NCBI RefSeq assembly: GCF_008274585.1
Contig: NZ_VTRT01000003.1
Coordinates: forward strand, 310,001 to 374,000
Direction: 5' to 3'
Source: Pedobacter sp. BS3
Lineage (GTDB): Bacteria; Bacteroidota; Bacteroidia; Sphingobacteriales; Sphingobacteriaceae
DNA length: 64,000 bases
Positions 1-7,379 of this stretch are shown piece after piece. Under the pieces are notes generated by a model. It ran no database searches and had not been told where the DNA came from. It saw only the letters and a list, made by a program, of their open reading frames with translations. How positions within the stretch are numbered: position 1 is the stretch's first letter; each line of letters opens with the position of its first letter. Both the position numbers and the translations under genes were made by a program.

Positions 1-454
1 CAATTGAAGATACATGAATTTGTAACGCACCTTTATTCCGGGTAATGGTTGCACCGTTTACATTGACCACTACAGAATCACCAATTTTATAAGGGATATT
101 GGTGGCCTGCGTAACCGAAACTTCAATTCCCCTCTTCAATGTCCTGCTGGTTTGTTGTATGGCAAATACTCCCGGGGGAATGTTTCCCGATGTAGCATCT
201 GAAACAACCACCCCGGTTATTTTGTCCGCACCATCCATATTACTTGTATTCAGCACCACATCAGCCCCTTTATAAATTTTGCGTACATCCAATATAGATA
301 TGTATTCATTAGGGGTTCCCGAAGCCGGGAATACATCTTTTTTCAGGCAGGACGCCAGCGTCAATACACATCCAAACAGCACTAAGAACAGGCTATATTT
401 GTGTATTGCGCTTTTATTGACCTTTCTTATTTTAACAAGCTTCAAATTATTCAT
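1..454 (-). CDS. DUF5689-like lipoprotein, partial (C-terminus off the left edge)
   Basis: Reading from an ATG at 454 towards position 1 the frame is open for 151 codons and leaves the window. The N-terminus has a basic start, a hydrophobic stretch and a lipobox-like LASC, so it should be a lipid-anchored envelope protein. The following sequence (DVRKIYKGADVV, then ITGVVVSDATSGNI) resembles the DUF5689 domain found downstream of SusC/SusD pairs, a family likely to bind ligand at the cell surface. It lies 51 bases downstream of the SusD gene on the same strand, so it is probably the third gene of that uptake locus. Family assignment is from pattern memory; the fold and ligand are unknown. Confidence 0.7.
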   Translation of the reverse strand, partial: MNNLKLVKIRKVNKSAIHKYSLFLVLFGCVLTLASCLKKDVFPASGTPNEYISILDVRKIYKGADVVLNTSNMDGADKITGVVVSDATSGNIPPGVFAIQQTSRTLKRGIEVSVTQATNIPYKIGDSVVVNVNGATITRNKGALQIHVSSI

Positions 455-505
455 GAATATTTTATTTCAGAAATTGATTAACTCTTAAATTCCATTTACC
501 AAAAC

Positions 506-2017
506 TTATTCTACCTGCCACCAAACCTTAGCTTTAAGATCATCGCCGCCCATTCTCGCCGCAGCTTCCTGGTAATTACTCCGGTTTAACGATTGTACCG
601 TTACGGGGTAATAAAGCCGTGTTGGCATGATGCCATCATTCTTAACTCCGGGCCCTATTGGCAAAGTGGGTCGTTTTGTACGCCTGTATTCAAACCATTG
701 CTGAAAATCTGTAAAGAAGAGCGTGAAATACTTTTGGGTCATGATCTGCTCCATTTTCTGATCTTCCGTACCGGTTACAGGCCACATAATCTCGCCCGTA
801 GTCAGATAGTTTGCCGGCATGATTAGTCCCCAATGTTCAATTCCGGCCTGTACGCCTGCATTATAATAGGTTTTGGGGTCGCCCGGAATATATCCTTTTA
901 GGGCAGCCTCTGCCAGGATAAACTGCAACTCAGCATAATTCATGATATTGCCTAAAAGCGGTTCTAATTTTAAGGCGGAGACATACGTTGAACCACGGGC
1001 AGGAATATTTCCATCTGCATATCCGCTTTGTATCCCTTTATATTCATTATCTACCTTTGTGGCCCATAACGGTAAACGGGGATCGCCGGTTTCACTTAAC
1101 GTATTGATGAAAAATTCGCTCAGGGAACCGGTTCCGCTAAAATCTACATCGCGATAGCCTGCAAAGGGCGAACGTAACGGAAAATCTTCACCGGTTAAAC
1201 GTAATATCGCCGATTCGGCATTGCTGGTAAAAATTGGATATGTTGTTGGCGATGCAACTATCTCACCAATTTTTTGAACGGCCGTTTTTCCATCTATAAC
1301 AGCTTCTGTTCTGGCCGATACCCGCATTAACAGGCGGAGATAAAGCGAATTGCCGAATTTACGCCAGCGATCCAGCTCAATGACATTGGTTGCCGAGCTG
1401 CCATAAAGTGCGTCGAGGCTTTTTTGATTGTCTGTAAGAAGCTGAGCTGTTACCAGACCGGTAAGCAAGGTATTCGCTTCTTCCAGCTTTCTGAAAATAT
1501 CTTTGTAGATATCTTCTTGTTTATCAAAAACCGGTGTAAACCGATTTTCCTTTCCTTTATTTGCCTGCGAATAAGGAACATCTCCCCAGGTATCGGTTAT
1601 CAGGGAGCTGGCCCATGCATCCAAAATATTGGCAATAGCCATATACGGCTCACTCTGACCGGTAACAGCGCTATGGCTGGCGACCGCCAAATTGTACATA
1701 TCCAGAAAGTTTGTTTTTTCCAGGTACCAGGCATTCCATATCGGATCTGACAAATTGGGCCTGATAATATACTTGTGAATTTCTACCTGCTCGTTTAAGG
1801 GAACAAATACCTGCGTCAGCTGATTATTGATCTGCCAGCTCTTGGCAACGTTCGTCTGTACCATAGCGTATAAAGCAGGATTAAGCAAACGCTCAGGAGC
1901 GGCAACGCTTACTGCATTCGGGTTTTCGTTTAATTGCTGATAGTTTTTTGTGCAGGAAAAGAGAAGCAACAACACCGAAGATCCTGTTAAAAGCAATATT
2001 TTTCTTATTCTCATCAT
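506..2017 (-). CDS. SusD/RagB-family nutrient-binding outer membrane lipoprotein
   Basis: A 503-residue protein with a short signal peptide ending in the lipobox LLFSC, followed by the typical SusD start (NYQQLNENPNAVS). The body has the TPR-rich SusD-like pattern (FLDMYNLAV, ANILDAWASSLITDTWGDVPYSQA) and a C-terminal FFTDFQQWFEYRRT segment, closest to the SusD-like_2 group. SusD proteins sit on the outer membrane surface as a lid over the SusC TonB-dependent channel and pass oligomeric nutrients to it. The gene is intact and lies 10 bases after the end of a SusC gene that is itself truncated, so this SusD has probably lost its cognate channel unless one is supplied in trans. Substrate cannot be told from sequence. 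Confidence 0.9.
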   Translation of the reverse strand: MMRIRKILLLTGSSVLLLLFSCTKNYQQLNENPNAVSVAAPERLLNPALYAMVQTNVAKSWQINNQLTQVFVPLNEQVEIHKYIIRPNLSDPIWNAWYLEKTNFLDMYNLAVASHSAVTGQSEPYMAIANILDAWASSLITDTWGDVPYSQANKGKENRFTPVFDKQEDIYKDIFRKLEEANTLLTGLVTAQLLTDNQKSLDALYGSSATNVIELDRWRKFGNSLYLRLLMRVSARTEAVIDGKTAVQKIGEIVASPTTYPIFTSNAESAILRLTGEDFPLRSPFAGYRDVDFSGTGSLSEFFINTLSETGDPRLPLWATKVDNEYKGIQSGYADGNIPARGSTYVSALKLEPLLGNIMNYAELQFILAEAALKGYIPGDPKTYYNAGVQAGIEHWGLIMPANYLTTGEIMWPVTGTEDQKMEQIMTQKYFTLFFTDFQQWFEYRRTKRPTLPIGPGVKNDGIMPTRLYYPVTVQSLNRSNYQEAAARMGGDDLKAKVWWQVE

Positions 2018-2027
2018 TTTAGTTCTG

Positions 2028-2813
2028 TTAGAAACTTACATTAAGATTTACTCCAAAGGTTCTGGTAGCGGGAAATTGCCCCACCTCAAAGCCTGATTGT
2101 ATCAGCCCGTTATTAATGGTTCCGAACTCAGGATCAAAGGATGGCCAGTTACTGATAATAAACAGGTCTCTGCCGTAAATGCCTATCGCGGCCTTTTGGA
2201 GCTTCAGCTTTTTCAGAAATTTAGCAGCAAAGGTGTAATCCAGACGGGCTTCACGGAATTTTATAAAATCTGTACTGAAAATATTTGCTTCTACATTATC
2301 GGGTATAAAATGCTCTGTGTAGTAAGTCCATATCTCTGTAGCCGGTACATCGTTTTTCCGGAATGTTCCGTCGGGATTTTGTATTACACCATCGCCAACA
2401 AGCCCATTATAACGTCCGGGTAAGGTGCTTTTCAACTGCCCGGTCATAGCGTTATTAGCGTAGGTATGAGAATAAGCTTTAGCGCCAAATTGCGCATCGA
2501 ATAGAACATTCAGCCTGAACCGTTTATACCTGAACTCGTTACCGATACTTGCTTTCCATTTAGGATAGATATTGGTTAAATACCTCACCGTTTGTGATTT
2601 TACGGGATAGCCGTTGGAATAGATGATCTGGCCATCGGGAGCCCGCTCGTAGCCAAGACCGTACAGATCGCCCATACTTCCGCCTACATGCGCTTCAACA
2701 GACCCACGTCCGCCCGGCCCGCTTTGTAATTGCAGCACCTCTACACTATCCGCCAATGAAAGTACCTTATTACGGTTTGCCGTAAATGTACCGGTAACAT
2801 TCCATGAAAAACT
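2028..2813 (-). pseudogene. SusC/RagA TonB-linked outer membrane protein, C-terminal fragment
   Basis: Only about the last 260 residues of a SusC (normally around 1000) are present. The frame contains the conserved SusC stretch WNVTGTFTANRNKVLSLAD, then YPKWKASIGNEFRYKRF and the terminal FGVNLNVSF beta-strand with a C-terminal Phe. Carboxypeptidase-like domain, plug and most of the barrel are missing. Homologous coding starts at about 2813 and an in-frame stop lies directly upstream at 2814-2816, so there is no start of its own; the first internal near-start is a TTG at 2756. The upstream side runs straight into a truncated sigma factor gene on the same strand. This looks like a deletion remnant, since a fragment of this size cannot form the 22-strand barrel. 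Confidence 0.85.
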
Positions 2814-3033
2814 TTAGCTTAAATTCAGAACGGTTGTTCCACAATACCGTAAATAAATCCTGGACAACATCACGGGCCTGTTCCCTATCCTTCAGCCGCT
2901 TATAAGCATGCAGGTATAACAGCCGTGAATACCGGTGGTAAATTTCTGTATAAGCGGCATGGTCGTCTTTTGTTAACAGATTGGCAAGTTCATTATCGGA
3001 ATAGCGATTGTAAGAGAGCATACTAACAAACAA
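2806..3033 (-). pseudogene. ECF RNA polymerase sigma factor, N-terminal fragment
   Basis: The first 74 residues match the sigma-70 region 2 of Bacteroidota ECF sigma factors that sit beside SusC/SusD loci: NELANLLTKDDHAAYTEIY and then REQARDVVQDLFTVLW. After FKLK the family signature stops and the frame runs for 13 unrelated codons into a stop at 2770, because the DNA is now SusC sequence read out of frame. Region 4 (the -35 binding helix-turn-helix) and the anti-sigma gene normally found between sigma and SusC are absent. The join is at about 2805-2813. The product, if made, would be 87 residues with no promoter-binding domain. It may be a true deletion or an assembly error. Confidence 0.85.
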
Positions 3034-3394
3034 TTTTTATCTTTAAGTATGAACTTGTTTATTACAATTCATCGTTAAAAAACAGTGAGGATATTGCCGT
3101 TTACAATGGATACTGTAGTTATAATTAGTAAGAATCCTGAACGAAAATATAAAATTCCGACATAATAAGAAAACGTATCGGTATAATAATACGCTGGAAT
3201 GCGCTTATATAATTATCTTTATCGCATGGGCCCATTTGATATTTTCAATGATTGGTATGCCAGGGAACTTGCAGTTATTTGAATATATCAGCGGGCAATG
3301 GAAATCGCAAATTATCCAGCCGTAAATCAGCAAGTTTCGGGTTTTATAACAGGGACAGGCCCTTTAATTTTGTCCTGATAAAATGAGGTAAGCC
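3034..3394. other. Intergenic spacer between divergent sigma remnant and MGMT gene
   Basis: AT-rich spacer of 361 bases between divergent genes. A TAnnTTTG box lies near its right end. A short ORF at 3226-3282 is followed in the same frame, after one stop, by a further open stretch to 3378; I could not assign it to a family. No repeat or RNA gene seen. Confidence 0.5.
3365..3372 (+). promoter_or_regulatory. Putative Bacteroidota -7 box for the AraC-MGMT gene
   Basis: TAATTTTG matches the Bacteroidota -7 consensus TAnnTTTG and lies 22 bases before the ATG at 3395, which fits a short 5' UTR. No convincing -33 TTTG is seen at the right distance, so this is a tentative call. Confidence 0.4.
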
Positions 3395-4252
3395 ATGAAC
3401 GCACAGGATAATTTCAACTATAACCGTATAGCCCAGGCTATAAATTATATCAGGCAAAATTTCAAAAGCCAGCCTGATTTAGATGAGGTAGCCGAAAAAG
3501 TACATTTAAGCCCGTTCCATTTTCAGCGGTTATTTACCGAATGGGCCGGCGTGAGTCCGAAGAAGTTCCTGCAATACATTAGCATTGAACATGCCAAAAA
3601 GTTATTGAAAGAGAGCCAGGTAACGTTGTTTGAGGCAGCCGGCGAAACAGGGCTTTCGGGGACAGGCAGGCTGCATGATCTGTTTATTCATATTGAGGGA
3701 ATGACACCGGCCGAATATAAAAACGGTGGCAGGAACCTGATGATCAATTACAGTTTCGCAGAAAGCCCATTTGGAAATATCCTTGTGGCTTCTACACAAA
3801 AAGGCATCTGTTATATGGCTTTCGCCGATGATGAACAACAGGCGTTACAAGGATTACACCATCATTTCCCGAATGCGCAATTCAGGCAAATGACTGACAG
3901 GATACAACAAAATGCCTTATCTGTTTTTACACATAACTGGCAGGAACTGAACCAGGTCAAACTCCACCTGAAAGGAACAGATTTCCAGCTAAAAGTTTGG
4001 GAGACATTGCTAAAAATTCCCCTGGGAAAAGTGTCTACTTATGGAACCATTGCCCAAACTATAGGAACTCCTCATGCGTCGCGTGCGGTTGGTACGGCAA
4101 TCGGCAGTAATCCCGTAGCCTTTTTAATTCCCTGTCACCGGGTCATCCGGTCAACAGGCGTAGTTGGAGGTTATATGTGGGGAAATACCAGGAAAACAGC
4201 TATTATCGGGTGGGAAAGCGCAAGAGTAAGTGAAAAGTTGAGCACCGAGTAA
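3395..4252 (+). CDS. AraC-type HTH / methylated-DNA-protein-cysteine methyltransferase fusion (Ada-like, no N-terminal zinc domain)
   Basis: A 285-residue fusion. Residues about 10-110 are an AraC helix-turn-helix pair (LDEVAEKVHLSPFHFQRLF, then TPAEYK). Residues about 115-275 are the alkyltransferase, with the acceptor Cys247 in IPCHRVI. The second half removes the alkyl group from O6-methylguanine to its own cysteine in a single-use reaction. The N-terminal Ada zinc domain that senses methyl phosphotriesters is absent, so it cannot be induced in the E. coli Ada way; what signal the AraC part reads is unknown. The expected GLGGYRWG after the active site is VVGGYMWG here. It is followed on the same strand by a VOC protein and AlkB, giving an alkylation-repair cluster. 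Confidence 0.9.
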   Translation: MNAQDNFNYNRIAQAINYIRQNFKSQPDLDEVAEKVHLSPFHFQRLFTEWAGVSPKKFLQYISIEHAKKLLKESQVTLFEAAGETGLSGTGRLHDLFIHIEGMTPAEYKNGGRNLMINYSFAESPFGNILVASTQKGICYMAFADDEQQALQGLHHHFPNAQFRQMTDRIQQNALSVFTHNWQELNQVKLHLKGTDFQLKVWETLLKIPLGKVSTYGTIAQTIGTPHASRAVGTAIGSNPVAFLIPCHRVIRSTGVVGGYMWGNTRKTAIIGWESARVSEKLSTE

Positions 4253-4344
4253 TTCGGGATTCGAAATTAAAAGTCTCAACGCAGCTATTTTGTATGGCTC
4301 ATTTTATTTATTTTGCACCAACTCATAAAACACCCTTAAAACTC

Positions 4345-4701
4345 ATGATAAATTTCCGTCGTGCAGATCATGTCCTGATCACTATTCCGGTTGGCAAACG
4401 TGAAGAAGCCCGCCGTTTTTATACCCAAAAACTCGTATTAACCGAAATACCGGGCGAACACCCGAATAATGCCCTCTGGTTTCAGATAGGCGATATTGAA
4501 TTACACCTTATAGAAGAAGGAACAGAAAACGACCGGTCAGCACGGCATCCCGCATTTGAAGTAGATGATCTGGAAAAAGCTAAAGCTCACCTGCAAAACC
4601 AGGGAATTGAGATCAGCTTTTCTTCAAAGATCAAGGGTCGCGACCGTTGCTTTTTCAGGGATCCGTTTGGCAACCGGTTTGAGCTGTTGTGCTTTGAGTA
4701 A
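4345..4701 (+). CDS. VOC (glyoxalase/bleomycin resistance) family protein
   Basis: About 118 residues from the ATG at 4345; an earlier ATG at 4294 would add 17 residues unlike the family start. RADHVLITIPVGKREEARRFY is the first beta-alpha unit of a VOC fold, and RDRCFFRDPFGNRFELL is the classic C-terminal strand. Candidate metal ligands include the His in ADHV, the His in ELHLI and the terminal Glu in NRFELL. VOC proteins range from lyases to dioxygenases and drug-binding proteins, so the substrate is open. It sits between two alkylation-repair genes with short gaps, which suggests co-transcription but does not prove a repair role. Confidence 0.8.
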   Translation: MINFRRADHVLITIPVGKREEARRFYTQKLVLTEIPGEHPNNALWFQIGDIELHLIEEGTENDRSARHPAFEVDDLEKAKAHLQNQGIEISFSSKIKGRDRCFFRDPFGNRFELLCFE

Positions 4702-4710
4702 TACGACGAA

Positions 4711-5325
4711 GTGGAACTTTTTAATATAGCACCCGACTCCACCAAAAACCTTCTCCCCTGCGATGGCACGGTACATTATTACGGAAAAGTGTTACCGGAA
4801 GAACAGGCAAACAATTACTTTAACCGCTTGCTGCACACCATTGAATGGCGAAACGATGAAGCCATGATCATGGGAAAACGAATAGTTACCAAACGCAAAG
4901 TAGCCTGGTACGGCGATGCAGCATTTGAGTACACCTATTCTAACGTTAACAAATATGCCCTGCCCTGGACAGAAGAGTTGCTGACACTGAAGCAATTAAC
5001 AGAAGAGTTGTCGGGAGAATCGTATAATTCATGCCTGTTAAACTTATATCATAACGGAGAAGAAGGCATGGCCTGGCATAGCGATGGCGAAACCGATTTA
5101 AAAAAGAATGGTGCTATCGGCTCAGTAAGTTTCGGCGCCGAACGTAAATTTGCCTTCAAACATAAAAAGAGCAAGAAAACCGTATCGCTTATGCTGGAAA
5201 ATGGCAGTCTACTGGTTATGAAAGGTACTACTCAAACGCACTGGCTGCATCGCCTTCCTCCATCCAGAAAAATTCATTCGGCAAGGATAAATCTCACATT
5301 CAGAACAATTGTAGAAAACCAGTAG
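4711..5325 (+). CDS. alkB: Alpha-ketoglutarate-dependent DNA dealkylase, AlkB family
   Basis: A 204-residue protein starting at a GTG (4711), 9 bases after the VOC stop; no ATG is available near the family start. It carries the Fe(II) dioxygenase ligands: His123 and Asp125 in AWHSDGE, and His180 in THWLHRLP. The 2-oxoglutarate-binding arginines are in RINLTFR near the C-terminus. YTYSNVNKYALPW and SYNSCLLNLYHNGEEGMAWH are typical of the AlkB/ALKBH2-like group. The enzyme oxidatively removes methyl groups from 1-methyladenine and 3-methylcytosine in DNA. Together with the upstream MGMT fusion it covers both direct-reversal routes for alkylated bases. Confidence 0.93.
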   Translation: MELFNIAPDSTKNLLPCDGTVHYYGKVLPEEQANNYFNRLLHTIEWRNDEAMIMGKRIVTKRKVAWYGDAAFEYTYSNVNKYALPWTEELLTLKQLTEELSGESYNSCLLNLYHNGEEGMAWHSDGETDLKKNGAIGSVSFGAERKFAFKHKKSKKTVSLMLENGSLLVMKGTTQTHWLHRLPPSRKIHSARINLTFRTIVENQ

Positions 5326-5404
5326 TATACCGGACACTTCCGATCATTCCGGCCGGTAGTCAAACAAGTTGTGGTTCTATTTTTCAAGGCTTATACAGCT
5401 TCTC

Positions 5405-6124
5405 TTAAAGCAGCTCAAACAAATTGCTTACCCCCAGCTGCCGCCGGCAGGTAAAGCCTTCGCCAAAGGTTACCCCGATGTTTTTACCAAACTCCCGGGC
5501 CCGCCCCTCTACAATGTGCATAAATTCGGGCGAAGAGATGTATGTTGCTGTGGGTTCATCATATTCAGGATTATAAAACTGCGTTTTAAATGCCTGTATA
5601 GAAGCCACTTTCTGCTGCCAGAAATCCGTTACATCAACAATAATGTCGGGTTTTATGTAGCGGTCCTGTATAAATTGCAGCAGTAAACGCGGACGCCATG
5701 CCTGTTGCGGCTGCCCCTCATCATCTGTTACAATCTTGGTTAAACCCGATAAAAACACAGCATCGTTTACCAGGTCTCCGCCACGCCCGTGGTCGGGATG
5801 CCTGTCTTCCAGTGCATTACACAATACAATATCCGGCTGATATTGCCGTATCTTCCGGATAACCTGAAGCTGATGCTCCTCATCATTCCTGAAAAACGCG
5901 TCACGCATCCAAAGGTTTTCACGAACAGCAAGACCCAATATCCTGGCCGAATCGGCAGCTTCCACATCACGGGTTTCGGCTGTACCACGGCTACCAAGCT
6001 CACCGCGGGTAAGATCAATAATACCTACTTTCTTGCCCAGGGCAACATGCTTTAAAATTGTTCCGGAACAGCCTAATTCGGCATCGTCAGGATGTGCGGC
6101 AAATACCAGGATATCTAATTTCAT
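5405..6124 (-). CDS. bshB1: Bacillithiol biosynthesis deacetylase BshB1
   Basis: A 239-residue LmbE/PIG-L family protein. The zinc motif AHPDDAE (His11, Asp13, Asp14) and the second motif DRHPDHGRG place it in the family, and SRGTAETRDVEAADSARILG is diagnostic of the BshB1 subgroup that deacetylates GlcNAc-malate to GlcN-malate in bacillithiol synthesis. Its start overlaps the stop of the glutathione peroxidase gene by 4 bases (ATGA), so the two should be translationally coupled. This predicts that the cell makes bacillithiol as its low-molecular-weight thiol; bshA and bshC are not in the window. Confidence 0.92.
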   Translation of the reverse strand: MKLDILVFAAHPDDAELGCSGTILKHVALGKKVGIIDLTRGELGSRGTAETRDVEAADSARILGLAVRENLWMRDAFFRNDEEHQLQVIRKIRQYQPDIVLCNALEDRHPDHGRGGDLVNDAVFLSGLTKIVTDDEGQPQQAWRPRLLLQFIQDRYIKPDIIVDVTDFWQQKVASIQAFKTQFYNPEYDEPTATYISSPEFMHIVEGRAREFGKNIGVTFGEGFTCRRQLGVSNLFELL

Positions 6125-6642
6125 GCGGTGCTTTTATCTTGCAATAATAACTGGATACGTTTTCTTACCCGTGTTGCGTTAGGCCGGGTAAACGGATAAA
6201 AATAGGTTTCTACCTCGCCATGCCGGTTAACCAGGTATTTATGAAAGTTCCACCTGGGCCGTGCATTCAGCTTACCGTTGCGCCTTCTATCCGACAGGAA
6301 CTTGAACAAGGGATGCGTATGCTTCCCGCGAACGTGTACTTTCTCAAATAGCGGGTAATTGATCCCAAAATTGATCTTACAGAATTTTGAAATGGCTTTT
6401 TCAGGAAGAGGCTCCTGCCGGCCAAAATCATTGGATGGGAAGGCCAGTACCTCAAACCCGGAACCGGCAAACTCTTTTCGCAGGTTTTCCAGGTCTTTTA
6501 GCTGAGGCGTAAAACCACATTCGGACGCGGTATTGACAATCAGCAATACTTTGTCTTTAAACTCACTTAAACTTACCTCTTTGCCGTTTATTTGTTTTAC
6601 AGTAAATTGATAGATGCTTTTCTGCTCACACTGATCGCTCAT
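6121..6642 (-). CDS. Glutathione peroxidase-family thiol peroxidase
   Basis: A 173-residue thioredoxin-fold peroxidase. The peroxidatic residue is Cys42 in NTASECGFTPQ (Cys form, not selenocysteine), and WNFHKYLVNRHG holds the conserved Trp-Asn pair. The usual FPCNQFG is FPSNDFG here, so the conserved Gln of the catalytic tetrad is Asp and the preceding Cys is Ser. Cys88 in FCKINFG is also conserved in family members. The gene lies 3 bases after a DUF4294 gene and overlaps bshB1, forming a three-gene operon. Bacillithiol or thioredoxin is a more likely reductant than glutathione; that is inference from context. Confidence 0.9.
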   Translation of the reverse strand: MSDQCEQKSIYQFTVKQINGKEVSLSEFKDKVLLIVNTASECGFTPQLKDLENLRKEFAGSGFEVLAFPSNDFGRQEPLPEKAISKFCKINFGINYPLFEKVHVRGKHTHPLFKFLSDRRRNGKLNARPRWNFHKYLVNRHGEVETYFYPFTRPNATRVRKRIQLLLQDKSTA

Positions 6643-6645
6643 AGC

Positions 6646-7275
6646 TTAATTATACATATTATAGTATCCGGCAGTTTGAATGATGTTTTCAATATCGCGT
6701 TCACGCTGCGGATCGTACTTTTCTTTCAGGTCATGGCCAAAAACACGGGCAACTGACTGGTAAAAAAAGGCAGTAACCCCTCCCCTTAACTCCCTTACCA
6801 GGTCGTAACTGCTGTTACCGGTTTCCCGGTCAATCAGTTTGATCAGTATCTCGCCCTGCGTAATGGTCATATTCTTGATATCTTTATTAAATTTCTCTTT
6901 GATTTCCTGTTCACAAACCTTTACCAGCCGTTTTTGCTCCCTCCTGTCGCCGGTAAGCGAGAGGTCACGCTGTAGCTGGGCATAACGGTTTCGTGCATAA
7001 ATGGCATAAGGGAGTACCTTCAGCACATTATAACGTAGTCTGTTGTAATCCATACGCTGCGCCGATGAACCAAAAACACGTTTGCCGTATATATTTACCT
7101 GGTCTAAAGGCAGCCAGGGTATCATTTCTCCGTCAACTTTTGTGACAGCTACTCTTATGGTATCGTTTTTGCCCTTATTAAAAATAGATGTTGTATCCTG
7201 TGCATACACTGACACACACAGCAAAAACAAACACAACATACATAAAGGGGCAAAAAATTTCATATTTTTAGACAA
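6646..7275 (-). CDS. DUF4294 family exported protein
   Basis: A 209-residue protein with a clear signal peptide (hydrophobic run, then SVYAQ) and the DUF4294 pattern: PWLPLDQVNIYGKRVF, LRYNVLKVLPYAIYARN, FNKDIKNMTITQGEILIKLIDRETG. DUF4294 is a Bacteroidota family of unknown function; the many charged helices suggest a periplasmic helical protein. Two starts are possible, 7275 or 7263; the second gives the more compact signal peptide. It is the first gene of the operon with the peroxidase and bshB1. A TATTTTTG box lies just upstream at 7278-7285. Confidence 0.85.
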   Translation of the reverse strand: MSKNMKFFAPLCMLCLFLLCVSVYAQDTTSIFNKGKNDTIRVAVTKVDGEMIPWLPLDQVNIYGKRVFGSSAQRMDYNRLRYNVLKVLPYAIYARNRYAQLQRDLSLTGDRREQKRLVKVCEQEIKEKFNKDIKNMTITQGEILIKLIDRETGNSSYDLVRELRGGVTAFFYQSVARVFGHDLKEKYDPQRERDIENIIQTAGYYNMYN

Positions 7276-7277
7276 TG

Positions 7278-7285
7278 CAAAAATA
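7278..7285 (-). promoter_or_regulatory. Putative -7 box for the DUF4294-gpx-bshB1 operon
   Basis: On the minus strand this reads TATTTTTG, a match to TAnnTTTG. It is almost touching the 7275 start, which favours translation from 7263. No clear -33 element was found. Confidence 0.3.
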
Positions 7286-7379
7286 ATTGTTTTTTGTTAT
7301 TAATATCAGAAATTAACAATTGTAACCCAATTAATTACAGCAACCACAGGTTAACACCCGATTTTGATTTTTAGATGAT

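Noticed and set aside
3226-3378. Short ORF MGPFDIFNDWYARELAVI followed in frame, after a stop, by a further open stretch
   Set aside because: Looked faintly like the start of a flavin oxidase-type protein, but too short and interrupted to support a pseudogene call.
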